Of a DNA stretch of 64,000 nt, positions 36,886 through 44,746 are shown piece by piece. Below the pieces are notes generated by a model. It did no database searches, was not told where the DNA came from, and worked only from the letters and a program-made list of their open reading frames with translations. Both the position numbers and the translations under genes were made by a program. The stretch's first letter is position 1; each line of letters opens with the position of its first letter. This DNA comes from Poriferisodalis sp965116245 (lineage in GTDB: Bacteria; Actinomycetota; Acidimicrobiia; Acidimicrobiales; Poriferisodalaceae), in contig OZ220497.1 in the NCBI GenBank assembly GCA_965116245.1, positions 930,001-994,000 of the forward strand, read 5' to 3'.

Positions 36886-39066
36886 GTGAGCAAGTTGAAC
36901 CTCAAGCCTCACCAGCTTGTACTGGGTATAGGCCTAGCTTTTGCAGCGATCACGGCTGGCTCGGGCATTGCCGCGTCTGTCTTCGGATTCCACGAAGACA
37001 CTGATGATGCCCATCGAGTCGTCTTCGGCAACGTGCCGAGCGGAGTCAAGTTCGCGTTCTACGCGCTGACATGCGTGCTGATCATCTACGGAGCTTGGAA
37101 CTTCGCCCAACGCACACGCAACTGGCAACGCGGAGCACCCGATCGGCGCTCAACTTCTGTCGCCAACATCCGACGACGGCTGGGTGACTACCGCAGCGGC
37201 GTGCTGATGCAAACACTGCTACGAGACCCAGCCGCAGGCGCAATGCATGCACTGCTCTACTACGGCTTCCTGGTTCTGCTAGCGGTCACTACAACGCTGG
37301 AGATCAACCACCAGTTACCGACTTCGGCGAAGTTCCTAGTCGGTCCCACCTACCAGGGTTTCAGCTTCGTGGGCGATCTAGCAGGAGTGATCTTCCTGGT
37401 TGGAGCCGTGTGGGCCATCGTACGCCGCTACGTAGCTCGCCCGTATCGCATTCGGATCAAATCACGACCTGAGCACATGATCATCCTCCTCGTGCTTGCG
37501 GGACTTGGTGCCAGCGGATTCGTGGCTGAAGCGATGCGGATAGTGATTGACGGACGCCCGGCATACGAACAATGGTCGTTCATCGGCTACCCGCTTTCGG
37601 CTGCGTTCAACGGTCTCTCTAACATCCATGGTTGGCATCAAGCCCTGTGGATCGCCCATGTGGCCTTCTTTATGGCTTTCTTGGCGATGCTGCCCATCAC
37701 CATGTTGCGTCACATGTTCACCTCACCTCTCAACATGTACCTGCGCGACCGCGAACGGCCCAAGGGCGCAATGCGGATGGTGCCAGACCTCATGGAAGCC
37801 GATGACATTGAGACCATCGGCGTGTCAGTAGTGAACGAGTTCACATGGAAGCAGCTACTAGATACCGACGCCTGCACCATGTGCGGGAGATGCACCGCTG
37901 TGTGTCCGGCTCATGCCACAGGCAAACCGCTGGATCCGCGTGAAATAGTTCTGAAGACTGGCGAGGTCATGGCGGCTACTGGCGAGCACGGCCCAGTTTC
38001 GCCACCGATCGGCACCGATGTAGAGATCAAAGTGACCGCTGATTCGGTGTTTGAGCGCATCACCCACGAGGAACTCTGGGCCTGCACGACCTGCCGGGCC
38101 TGCGACGAGAACTGTCCTGTCAATATCGAGATCCTCGACAAGATCCTTGATATGCGCCGCTACCTGACGCTGATGGAGAGCGACTTTCCCGCGGAGCTAG
38201 GCGGCGCATTCAGAGGCATGGAGAACAACGCCAACCCATGGAATCTCAACAACGGCGAACGGGCCGACTGGGCCCAGGACTTGGATGTAGCAGTTGTCGA
38301 TCCGGACAACCCATTCTCCCACGAGTATCTGTTCTGGGTTGGCTGCGCCGGATCATTCGACGACAAGAACCGTCGTGTCTCGGTAGCCACTGCGAAGCTG
38401 CTGCGACGTGCTGGCGTGGATTTTGCCATCTTGGGTCCCGGTGAGAACTGCACTGGCGACAGCGCGCGCCGCTCCGGTAATGAGTACCTATTCCAGATGC
38501 TCGCTGCGCAGAACATCGAGACGCTGAGCGGCATGGGTGTCCGCAAGATCATTACCCAATGTCCGCATTGCTTCAACACGCTGCGCAACGAGTACCCGCA
38601 GTACGGCGGAAACTGGGAAGTTGTCCATCACGCCCAGTTCCTTGAGCAACTGCTGGCCGATGGACGCCTGGATCTTTCAGATGCACGGCTGGAGGAGCGG
38701 GTCGTGTACCACGACTCCTGCTACCTAGGCCGACATAACGATGTCTACTTGGCACCACGCAACGTCATCGGCAGCCTTGGAGGCGTCGAAATCGTTGAAG
38801 CCCCCCGCAACGGCACTAAGGGCATGTGCTGCGGTGCGGGCGGAGGGCGCATGTGGATGGAAGAGACCCTTGGCACCAAGGTGAACGACGAGCGCTCACG
38901 TGAGTTGCTTGACACAGGCGCGGACCGCATCGCTACAGCTTGTCCGTTCTGTTACATCATGATTGATGATGGCGTCAAGGGCCACGGGGTTGAAGACGAC
39001 CAGATCAAGGTGGCCGACATCTCCATCCACCTCATTGACGCCCTAGAGGCCAACGATCAGCCCTAG
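36886..39066 (+). CDS. Membrane Fe-S oxidoreductase, heterodisulfide-reductase-like
   Basis: 726 aa. The N-terminal third has about six helices like the cytochrome b-type NarI/DsrM subunit. Two 4Fe-4S motifs follow (DACTMCGRCTAVCP; TTCRACDENCP). The C-terminal half has two CCG domains (VGCAGSFDDKNRR, SCYLGRHNDVY, KGMCCGAGGGRMW) as in HdrD, GlpC and GlcF. Fused proteins of this layout are common in Actinobacteria and are thought to move electrons between a membrane quinone and an unknown soluble donor. GTG start. Substrate not assignable from sequence. Confidence 0.92.
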   Translation: MSKLNLKPHQLVLGIGLAFAAITAGSGIAASVFGFHEDTDDAHRVVFGNVPSGVKFAFYALTCVLIIYGAWNFAQRTRNWQRGAPDRRSTSVANIRRRLGDYRSGVLMQTLLRDPAAGAMHALLYYGFLVLLAVTTTLEINHQLPTSAKFLVGPTYQGFSFVGDLAGVIFLVGAVWAIVRRYVARPYRIRIKSRPEHMIILLVLAGLGASGFVAEAMRIVIDGRPAYEQWSFIGYPLSAAFNGLSNIHGWHQALWIAHVAFFMAFLAMLPITMLRHMFTSPLNMYLRDRERPKGAMRMVPDLMEADDIETIGVSVVNEFTWKQLLDTDACTMCGRCTAVCPAHATGKPLDPREIVLKTGEVMAATGEHGPVSPPIGTDVEIKVTADSVFERITHEELWACTTCRACDENCPVNIEILDKILDMRRYLTLMESDFPAELGGAFRGMENNANPWNLNNGERADWAQDLDVAVVDPDNPFSHEYLFWVGCAGSFDDKNRRVSVATAKLLRRAGVDFAILGPGENCTGDSARRSGNEYLFQMLAAQNIETLSGMGVRKIITQCPHCFNTLRNEYPQYGGNWEVVHHAQFLEQLLADGRLDLSDARLEERVVYHDSCYLGRHNDVYLAPRNVIGSLGGVEIVEAPRNGTKGMCCGAGGGRMWMEETLGTKVNDERSRELLDTGADRIATACPFCYIMIDDGVKGHGVEDDQIKVADISIHLIDALEANDQP

Positions 39067-39076
39067 AGGCCAATGA

Positions 39077-39655
39077 TCACAGTAGGCGGCGGGAACGATA
39101 ATTCTCGTGGTAGCGGCTCGGTGTGGGACCGCGCTGGCCGCGATATTTGGACCCCAACAGCTCTGCACCATAGGGGTGGTCGGCCGGAGTGGTCATCTCC
39201 ATAAAGCTGATCTGGCAGATTCTCATGGCTGGATACAAAGTGATGGGGAGGTTGGCCACGTTGGACAGTTCCAAAGTCAGATAGCCATCCCAGCCGGGAT
39301 CCACAAAACCAGCGGTCGTGTGGATGAGCAGACCTAGACGCCCCAGCGACGATTTGCCTTCAATGCGACCTACAAGATCGTCAGGTACTGCCACGCGCTC
39401 AAGGGTGGCGCCTAGCGCGAACTCGCCCGGATGCAAAATGAACGCGTCACCCGTTGCTATCTGTACCTGCTCGGTTAGGTCCGTCTGGTCTTCAATGATG
39501 TCAATAACTCGCCGAGTGTGATTGCGGAACACCCGGAAGGTGGCGTCCAGCCGCAAATCCACCGACGAGGGCTGAACAGCCGCGTCGTCCAGCGGCTCAA
39601 TGATGATTCGGCCAACATCTAACGCTTCGCGAATGCTGCGGTCCGACAAGATCAC
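39077..39655 (-). CDS. dcd: dCTP deaminase
   Basis: 192 aa trimeric dUTPase-fold enzyme. VILSDRSIREAL opens it, then QPSSVDLRLDATFRVF, the catalytic region EGKSSLGRLGLLIHTTAG, and the end GSKYRGQRGPTPSRYHENYR. Length and the HTTAGFVDPGWDG loop are closest to the dUMP-forming bifunctional dCTP deaminase of Actinobacteria, so direct dCTP to dUMP conversion is possible. The GTG at 39655 has AAGGAG upstream; further upstream in-frame codons are not family-like. Confidence 0.95.
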   Translation of the reverse strand: MILSDRSIREALDVGRIIIEPLDDAAVQPSSVDLRLDATFRVFRNHTRRVIDIIEDQTDLTEQVQIATGDAFILHPGEFALGATLERVAVPDDLVGRIEGKSSLGRLGLLIHTTAGFVDPGWDGYLTLELSNVANLPITLYPAMRICQISFMEMTTPADHPYGAELLGSKYRGQRGPTPSRYHENYRSRRLL

Positions 39656-39765
39656 CGCATGCTCCTTGCTAGACGACACCCGTAGCTTGCCGTTAGGCGA
39701 CACCAGACACCAGGCCCAACGCTTCCAATGAGCCCAGAACTCCCAATAGGATCTGACCTCGCCCC

Positions 39766-39839
39766 GCGGGTGTAGTTCAATGGCAGAACTTCAGCTTCCC
39801 AAGCTGATAACGCGGGTTCGATTCCCGTCACCCGCTCCA
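39766..39839 (+). tRNA. tRNA-Gly (CCC), CCA encoded
   Basis: 71 nt body plus an encoded CCA (39837-39839). Acceptor GCGGGTG pairs with CACCCGC, and the anticodon loop TTCCCAA gives CCC. It is the only tRNA in this window with a genomic CCA, and small orphan genes follow. Confidence 0.96.
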
Positions 39840-39840
39840 C

Positions 39841-40000
39841 GGATAGTAGTAGGTCAGAAGGCTCAAACCAGCCTCTCGTTCTGGATCCAACCGGGCATCG
39901 TGCCTACAATTCCTCCGATGCCTCCGTGCGCTATCTCAAAGCCGCCTCCCGCCGAAACGCCGAGACCGCCGACGCGATGGAGGCGCTAGGTCGTCGATAG
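39841..40000 (+). pseudogene. Possible C-terminal gene fragment next to tRNA-Gly
   Basis: A frame open from the tRNA 3' end to a TAG at 39998 encodes a coding-like tail (RYLKAASRRNAETADAMEAL) but has no start codon at a sensible place. It could be the remnant of a gene cut by an insertion at the tRNA end, or chance. No homologue is recognised. Confidence 0.25.
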
Positions 40001-40077
40001 TCGACCGGTGAGGCAAAACGTCACACCCCATGCGTATTCTTGAAACTGCAATAGCAGCAGAACAAGGAGAGTGGACT

Positions 40078-40263
40078 ATGTCTACGAACACTGACCTCTA
40101 CGAGGTCGTGAACGACGAGGAACTTGATGAGCTAGTTGCGCAGACCCTCCGCGACGCCGGCACCGAACTCGCTGAACTACGTCGACAGGCTCGCGAAGGC
40201 CGATACGACTCCGAGAAACTTCGCCGCGCTTGGTTCGTCATCGAAGGCCTCGGTCGAGGCTGA
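40078..40263 (+). CDS. Small acidic orphan protein
   Basis: 61 aa. The ATG has AAGGAGA 9 bp upstream, a strong ribosome binding site. The protein is acidic and helical (NDEELDELVAQTLRDAG, then ELRRQAREGRYD). Not recognised. It is followed 17 bp later by another small ORF in the same direction. The size, pair arrangement and tRNA neighbourhood recall toxin-antitoxin or phage-derived pairs, but no family motif supports that. Confidence 0.55.
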   Translation: MSTNTDLYEVVNDEELDELVAQTLRDAGTELAELRRQAREGRYDSEKLRRAWFVIEGLGRG

Positions 40264-40280
40264 TAAGCCGCGCTTGACGA

Positions 40281-40517
40281 GTGGCGGAGGATCTCGACAC
40301 GCAGGCGCGCCGTTTCGCGGCGGAGACGTCCGACCTGCTCAATGGAACCGTCGCCGACGGGGTTCGCGTGTCTGTCCTGAGCACCGCGGGCGGCCGCACG
40401 ATCATGGGAGCGGGCGTCAAGAAGACGCAAGCAAGCCCAGATCCGATCCCTATCGCCCCATCCGGCAGCAAGGCTCTCGTCTTCCTCTACCGCCAGAAAC
40501 TCGACCGCAAACACTGA
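40281..40517 (+). CDS. Small orphan protein downstream of 40078 gene
   Basis: 78 aa from a GTG at 40281. It contains LNGTVADGVRVSVLSTAGGR and a basic end FLYRQKLDRKH. No domain recognised, no convincing ribosome binding site. Likely co-transcribed with the preceding small gene if real. Confidence 0.4.
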   Translation: MAEDLDTQARRFAAETSDLLNGTVADGVRVSVLSTAGGRTIMGAGVKKTQASPDPIPIAPSGSKALVFLYRQKLDRKH

Positions 40518-40639
40518 GAATCGTGCATGCAGTTCGGTGGTGACAACGTTGGTTAACAGCTAAGTGAGCTGATTGACATCTGATGTCGGAGATGGGACCT
40601 AGGTGTCCGGCCCCTTAGTAGCCCGCTCTGCCGCGGCGC

Positions 40640-40846
40640 TCAGCCGCGTCCAGCTAGCAGCGTCGCTAGCGCCCAGATAGCCGCTAGCAGCCCCACAAGG
40701 GCTAACGGCACCGCACGACGCGCGGGTGCCCGAACGGGTGTGTCAGCGGTGCGTTTGGGGCGAGCCATAGCCGCCAGGTTGCCTACGAACAACGCGCCGC
40801 CAAAAGCCAACACCAGATAGGGGATGAGATCCTCTCCCAAGAACAT
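40640..40846 (-). CDS. Small two-helix membrane protein
   Basis: 68 aa. Two hydrophobic stretches (LIPYLVLAFGGALFVGNLAA and AVPLALVGLLAAIWALATLL) are separated by a basic loop rich in Arg and Pro. The ATG is 5 bp after the dnaB stop, so it is probably the distal gene of the dnaB transcript. Similar small membrane proteins occur near dnaB in Actinobacteria by recollection; function unknown. Confidence 0.7.
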   Translation of the reverse strand: MFLGEDLIPYLVLAFGGALFVGNLAAMARPKRTADTPVRAPARRAVPLALVGLLAAIWALATLLAGRG

Positions 40847-40851
40847 GACGC

Positions 40852-42225
40852 TCAGTTCTCGTGAGCCATGTCGGCAAACAGCGTGTACTGCGGCATGAAC
40901 GCCAATCGCGCGGTGCCCGTGGGTCCGTTGCGGTGCTTCGCGACGATGATCTCCGCCATGCCGCGGTCTTCGGTGTCCTCTTCGTATACCTCATCGCGGT
41001 AAATGAACATGACGATGTCTGCGTCTTGTTCGATTGAACCCGACTCGCGCAGATCCGACAGCATGGGTCGTTTGTCCCCACGAGACTCAAGACCACGGCT
41101 TAGCTGCGAAAGTGCCACGATCGGAGTCTCCAGCTCGCGCGCCAAGACCTTGAGGCCACGTGAGATCTCCGCTATTTCCACTTGACGGTTCTCGGCATTC
41201 GCGCGGCCATTCATGAGCTGCAGGTAGTCAACCACGATGAGCCCCAGGCTGCCCAGGCGACTGCGCAAACGCCGAGCCTTAGCGCGAATCTCTGTCACCG
41301 TCACATTTGGGTTGTCATCTATCCACATGTGCGCGTCGCCCAAGCGGCCCACGCTGCGCGTAATGCGGGTCCACTCGTCTGCGCGCAACTGCCCAGTCCG
41401 TACTCGTGTGGCATCTACTCGAGCATCGGAAGCCAACAAACGCCCCGTCAACTCGGCATGGTTCATTTCCAGCGAGAACAACAGCACCGGCTGCTGCAAA
41501 TCCAACGCCACGCTGGAAGCCATCGTCAGAGCCAGTGAGGTCTTGCCCATAGAGGGCCGAGCACCCACGATTACCAGAGACGAAGGCTGGATGCCCGCCA
41601 GAATGCGGTCCAAGGATGCGAAACCGGTCACTAGTCCGGAGAACGCGTCGCCGCGCTCATATAGCTCCTCCAGTCGGTCGAGGCCCTCTTCCAACAAGTC
41701 GCGCAAGGCCTGCGTGCTATCGAGGATGCGGCGCTCAGCCACACCAAACACCAACGACTCGGCCTGATCGATAGCGGCTGCCGTGTCGTCGGGACGGCTA
41801 TAGGCCAGTTCGGAGATCTCCGATGAGACAGCGATCAGGCGCCGTAGCAACGCATTGTCTTCCACGATGCGTGCGTAACGGTCGACGTGAGTCAACGTAG
41901 GCGTAGCGGCTTCAAGCTCCAGCAAGCGTTCGGCGCCGCCAGCGGCCACGAGGTTCCCGCTGCGCTCAAGTTGATCGGCGACGGTCAAACAATCAATAGG
42001 TTCTGAAGCGCCATAGAGCGACTCGATGGCCTCAAACACCAGTCCATTCGCTGGCAAGTAGAAGTGGTCAACTGCGAGGCGCTCCAGCGCGGCACCGATG
42101 GCATCGCCGGACAGCAGCATGGCTCCGAGTACGGATTCCTCGGCATCTCTATTGTGCGGAGGCTGTCGGCCGCTAGGGCGGCGTTGGGGGCGCTGGGTAG
42201 GCGCCGAAAGTTCAGCCAGGCTCAC
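40852..42225 (-). CDS. dnaB: Replicative DNA helicase
   Basis: 457 aa hexameric helicase. The N-terminal primase-interaction domain begins PPHNRDAEESVLGAMLLSGD. The RecA-like domain has Walker A GARPSMGKTSLALTMA, Walker B LIVVDYLQLM, and the arginine-finger region DLRESGSIEQDADIVMFIYR. There is no intein, unlike many actinobacterial dnaB genes. GTG start. It lies 390 bp downstream of rplI with repeat arrays between. Confidence 0.97.
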   Translation of the reverse strand: MSLAELSAPTQRPQRRPSGRQPPHNRDAEESVLGAMLLSGDAIGAALERLAVDHFYLPANGLVFEAIESLYGASEPIDCLTVADQLERSGNLVAAGGAERLLELEAATPTLTHVDRYARIVEDNALLRRLIAVSSEISELAYSRPDDTAAAIDQAESLVFGVAERRILDSTQALRDLLEEGLDRLEELYERGDAFSGLVTGFASLDRILAGIQPSSLVIVGARPSMGKTSLALTMASSVALDLQQPVLLFSLEMNHAELTGRLLASDARVDATRVRTGQLRADEWTRITRSVGRLGDAHMWIDDNPNVTVTEIRAKARRLRSRLGSLGLIVVDYLQLMNGRANAENRQVEIAEISRGLKVLARELETPIVALSQLSRGLESRGDKRPMLSDLRESGSIEQDADIVMFIYRDEVYEEDTEDRGMAEIIVAKHRNGPTGTARLAFMPQYTLFADMAHEN

Positions 42226-42271
42226 GGCTGTCTACCTTGCCGGAGAGGTCCTGCGGATTGCTTGGGTACGA

Positions 42272-42304
42272 CTGGGGGAATTCTGGGGGAATTCTGGGGG
42301 AGTA
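42272..42304. repeat. Tandem repeat, 3 x 11 bp
   Basis: Units CTGGGGGAATT; the first two are identical and the third diverges at its end. Confidence 0.85.
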
Positions 42305-42367
42305 TTTCAGCCTGGCCTGTGAACAAGAGGCCGTTTTTCCACAGGCTCGCCCAGCAAACCCAATAGC

Positions 42368-42442
42368 AACAGCCAGATTGCCGATAGCCACTCTGTCGAC
42401 AGCGAAAATGCCAATGGCCAGAATGCAAGCAGCCAAGATGCG
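42368..42442. repeat. Degenerate tandem repeat, 5 x 15 bp
   Basis: Units of the type AACAGCCAGATTGCC with three to six substitutions each. It is recognisable by the regular recurrence of CAGCCA or similar every 15 bp. Confidence 0.55.
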
Positions 42443-42615
42443 CGCTGTGTGAATCCATGCACTCAGTTCACACAGAGGGTGCTACAAAAACGACGGACAG
42501 TCGCGAACCCGTCTCAGGCTGGCCAAGCACCAGCCAATCTGGGCACCGCCTCGCAGTGGCGGAGCAGCGCTTGCGTCGCTGGGCACGCGCCGCCCGCGCC
42601 GCACTAACTGCCGCA

Positions 42616-43065
42616 CTAACTCAGGGCTACTACCTCTACGTTGAATGTGAAGATCACTTCGGGATGCAAACGCGCCGAAACTTCGTGCGAACCCACCGTT
42701 CTGATTGGTGCCGCGAGTTGCAGCTTTTTGCGATCCACCTCAACGCCCGTCCGCACGGACATGGCAGCAGCTACGTCTGCGCTGGTCACCGATCCGTACA
42801 GGTGCGAACCTGAGCCCGCCCGCGCCGCAATCGTCACGCCAGCGCTGACTAGCTCCTTGGCAACGCGTTCGGCTGTAGAGCGTTCGCGCAGGTCGCGCGC
42901 TTGACGCGCTCGAGTCATGGCCGTTGCCTGTTTAACCGTGCCTTGGGTCGCTCGTAGTGCCAATCCTCGCGGAATTAGGTGATTGCGAGCGAAACCGTCC
43001 GCTACGTCTACCACCGAGCCAGCGTTGCCTACGCCATCTACGTCGCTGCGCAGCACGACCTTCAT
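42616..43065 (-). CDS. rplI: 50S ribosomal protein L9
   Basis: 149 aa. MKVVLRSDVDGVGNAGSVVD and ADGFARNHLIPRGLALRA form the N-terminal rRNA-binding domain, followed by the long helix and the C domain with GSHLYGSVTSADVAAAM. Last gene of rpsF-ssb-rpsR-rplI. Confidence 0.97.
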   Translation of the reverse strand: MKVVLRSDVDGVGNAGSVVDVADGFARNHLIPRGLALRATQGTVKQATAMTRARQARDLRERSTAERVAKELVSAGVTIAARAGSGSHLYGSVTSADVAAAMSVRTGVEVDRKKLQLAAPIRTVGSHEVSARLHPEVIFTFNVEVVALS

Positions 43066-43081
43066 GATCGATCTCCCAGCA

Positions 43082-43561
43082 TCATGCTTGTTCTCCCGGC
43101 CGCGTCGCGGGTGTTTGCTGAGTTTCCTCAGCAGTGCCTAGGTCAGCAACATCTACCTCAGCGACGCCTGTCGCAGTGACATCAGTTTCTGGCGAATCAT
43201 CGAATTCACTGGGTGGGCCGCTAGCTCGATCAGCAGACGCGCGTCGGTCATCACCAGGGCGCTGGCTGCGCCGTCTGTCGCCGCGTCGCTGCGTCATCGG
43301 CCGACGCGCATATTCAATCAAAGCCATCTCTCGAGCGGTCTTGATAGCTCGAGCTACCTCTCGCTGCTGCTGTCGGCTATTACCCGAAACGCGCTGAGCG
43401 CGAATTTTGGCCCGCTCAGAGATAAACGAGCGCAGCAAGTCGGCGTCCTTGTAATCGACATAGGACACGCCCGCTGTAGTGAGCGCGCTGACCTTGCGCC
43501 TCCGTGGCCGGCTACGCAAGTCCTTCGCGCGTGCACGACCCGTTCGTTTGCGTGGTGGCAT
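43082..43561 (-). CDS. rpsR: 30S ribosomal protein S18 with long acidic C-terminal extension
   Basis: 159 aa, about twice the usual 75-90. The S18 core is residues about 25-88: VSYVDYKDADLLRSFISERA, KIRAQRVSGNSRQQQREVAR and AIKTAREMALIEYARR. It has no cysteines, so it is the zinc-free form. After about residue 90 comes a 70-residue tail, first Arg/Asp-rich and then acidic, without homology to S18. The start is 1 bp after the ssb stop region on the minus strand; rplI follows after 16 bp. Confidence 0.95.
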   Translation of the reverse strand: MPPRKRTGRARAKDLRSRPRRRKVSALTTAGVSYVDYKDADLLRSFISERAKIRAQRVSGNSRQQQREVARAIKTAREMALIEYARRPMTQRRGDRRRSQRPGDDRRASADRASGPPSEFDDSPETDVTATGVAEVDVADLGTAEETQQTPATRPGEQA

Positions 43562-44026
43562 TTAGAAAGGCTCCTCTTCGGGTGACTGTTGTGGTGTGCT
43601 ACTACCGGACTCCCAACCACCTCCGGCGCGCCGCGCACGGGATCCGCCTGCTTCCGCAGCCTGCCCTCTCGGCACTCGGGTGATCTCGGCAGTAGCCCAG
43701 CGCAAAGACGGAGCGATCTCATCAGCAACGATTTCAACGACGTTGCGCTGATCGCCGTCGGGCGTCTCCCAACTGCGCTGCTCCAGTCTTCCTGTCACAA
43801 TCGCGCGGTGGCCCTTGGCCAGTGACTCGCTCACGTTCTCGGCCAGATCGGCCCAACACACAACGTTGAAGAAGCTGACTTGCTCCTCCCACTCATTGGT
43901 TTGGCGGTTCATCCACCGCCGGTTCACAGCTATGCCGAGCAACGCCCGCGCTCGTCCGGTCTGAGTGAATCGAAGTTCAGGATCGCGGGTGAGATTGCCC
44001 ACCACTGTGATGGTGTTGTCAGCCAT
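43562..44026 (-). CDS. ssb: Single-stranded DNA-binding protein
   Basis: 154 aa. OB fold with NTITVVGNLTRDPELRFTQT, FFNVVCWADLAENVSESLAK and GHRAIVTGRLEQRSWETPDG. A disordered Gly/Ser/Gln linker leads to the acidic tip PEEEPF that recruits partner proteins. The ATG is preceded by GGAGG, 11 bp after rpsF. Confidence 0.97.
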   Translation of the reverse strand: MADNTITVVGNLTRDPELRFTQTGRARALLGIAVNRRWMNRQTNEWEEQVSFFNVVCWADLAENVSESLAKGHRAIVTGRLEQRSWETPDGDQRNVVEIVADEIAPSLRWATAEITRVPRGQAAEAGGSRARRAGGGWESGSSTPQQSPEEEPF

Positions 44027-44037
44027 GACGCCTCCGT

Positions 44038-44373
44038 TTAGTGGCTGTTGGTCGACTCCTCGGGGAACAGTCCGCGCCGCTGCGCTTCGTCGTCGGGGAG
44101 TCGAATGAGTTTGTGGCGGACAACATCGTCCGCGATCCGCAGGTACCGCTCAACCGGGTCCATGGCACCGGGCTCAGCCCGCAGCTCAATGACCGAGTAG
44201 TAGCCGCGTGTCTTGTGGTTGATCTCGTAGGCGAAATCACGCAACCCCCAGAAATCGAACGTGGCCAACTCTCCGATTTCTGAGATGCGACCTTGGACTT
44301 CGTCCATGATCTTGCGGGCTTCAGCGTTTTCTAAGTCACCATCGCAGATGACCATTAGCTCGTACGCGCGCAA
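44038..44373 (-). CDS. rpsF: 30S ribosomal protein S6
   Basis: 111 aa. LRAYELMVICDGDLENAEAR, the FDFWGLRDFAYEINHKTRGY strand and RYLRIADDVVRHKLIRLPDD are typical. The TTG at 44373 is chosen because AGGAGG lies 10 bp upstream and the product then begins exactly where S6 proteins do; upstream in-frame residues are not family-like. First gene of the rpsF operon. Confidence 0.95.
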   Translation of the reverse strand: MRAYELMVICDGDLENAEARKIMDEVQGRISEIGELATFDFWGLRDFAYEINHKTRGYYSVIELRAEPGAMDPVERYLRIADDVVRHKLIRLPDDEAQRRGLFPEESTNSH

Positions 44374-44570
44374 TTGGGGGCGACCTCCTGTGGACCCGCC
44401 GGGGCGGGGCCCCTCACGGGGCAGGGACTGGTTGATGCACCCACCTTGCGAACCCGGCCCCAATGAGCGGGCACGCTGCGAGCGTCGCAGACGCTTGCGG
44501 TGAACGAACACGCAAATGTTCGTGGTGCAGACGCAACACTAGACTAGACACCCGTCAATCCCACCAACAA
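44374..44570 (-). promoter_or_regulatory. Structured 5' leader of the rpsF operon
   Basis: About 170-200 nt before rpsF, with several hairpins: CGAACA/TGTTCG (44504-44521), a CCCC-gtga-GGGG stem near 44415, and GC-rich pairing around it. Some bacteria autoregulate rpsF through an S6:S18-binding leader with a bulged CCG box. The right elements could be here, but the exact motif was not established. The rest of the gap to 44746 shows nothing definite. Confidence 0.4.
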
Positions 44571-44746
44571 TTATTGACATCACCCCCATCGCGCATCGCC
44601 AAGATGCACAACTGAGTGCCAGTGAGATGCCGTGAGATGCTGGCGAAGCTGTCTGCGGGACGGCCCTAAACGCCGTTGCAGCATCTTGGGGACCGTCGAG
44701 TCGCCCGACTCACATTCCCAACTCAGGCCACCGACCAGGATCCCAA

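Larger units (their letters stand above)
42226..42615. other. rplI-dnaB intergenic region
   Basis: 390 bp with no convincing gene. It holds two tandem arrays (42272-42304 and 42368-42442). A perfect 6 bp stem GGCTGG/CCAGCC at 42517-42535 and a weak CGAC/GTCG stem followed by five T on the minus strand (about 42486-42503) could end the rpsF-rplI transcript. A dnaB promoter should lie near 42240-42330. Confidence 0.45.

Noticed and set aside
39652..39840. Minus-strand frame across tRNA-Gly
   Set aside because: It covers the tRNA gene; the cloverleaf is unambiguous.
40078..40517. Calling the small gene pair a toxin-antitoxin system
   Set aside because: Size and arrangement fit, but no toxin or antitoxin motif can be seen, so the pair is left as orphan genes.
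40852..42225. Intein in dnaB
   Set aside because: The helicase sequence is continuous through Walker A and the later motifs at normal length.
42311..42335. Plus-strand hairpin GGCCT/AGGCC followed by T-run as a terminator
   Set aside because: No plus-strand gene precedes it, so a terminator there has no transcript to end; listed only as part of the gap.
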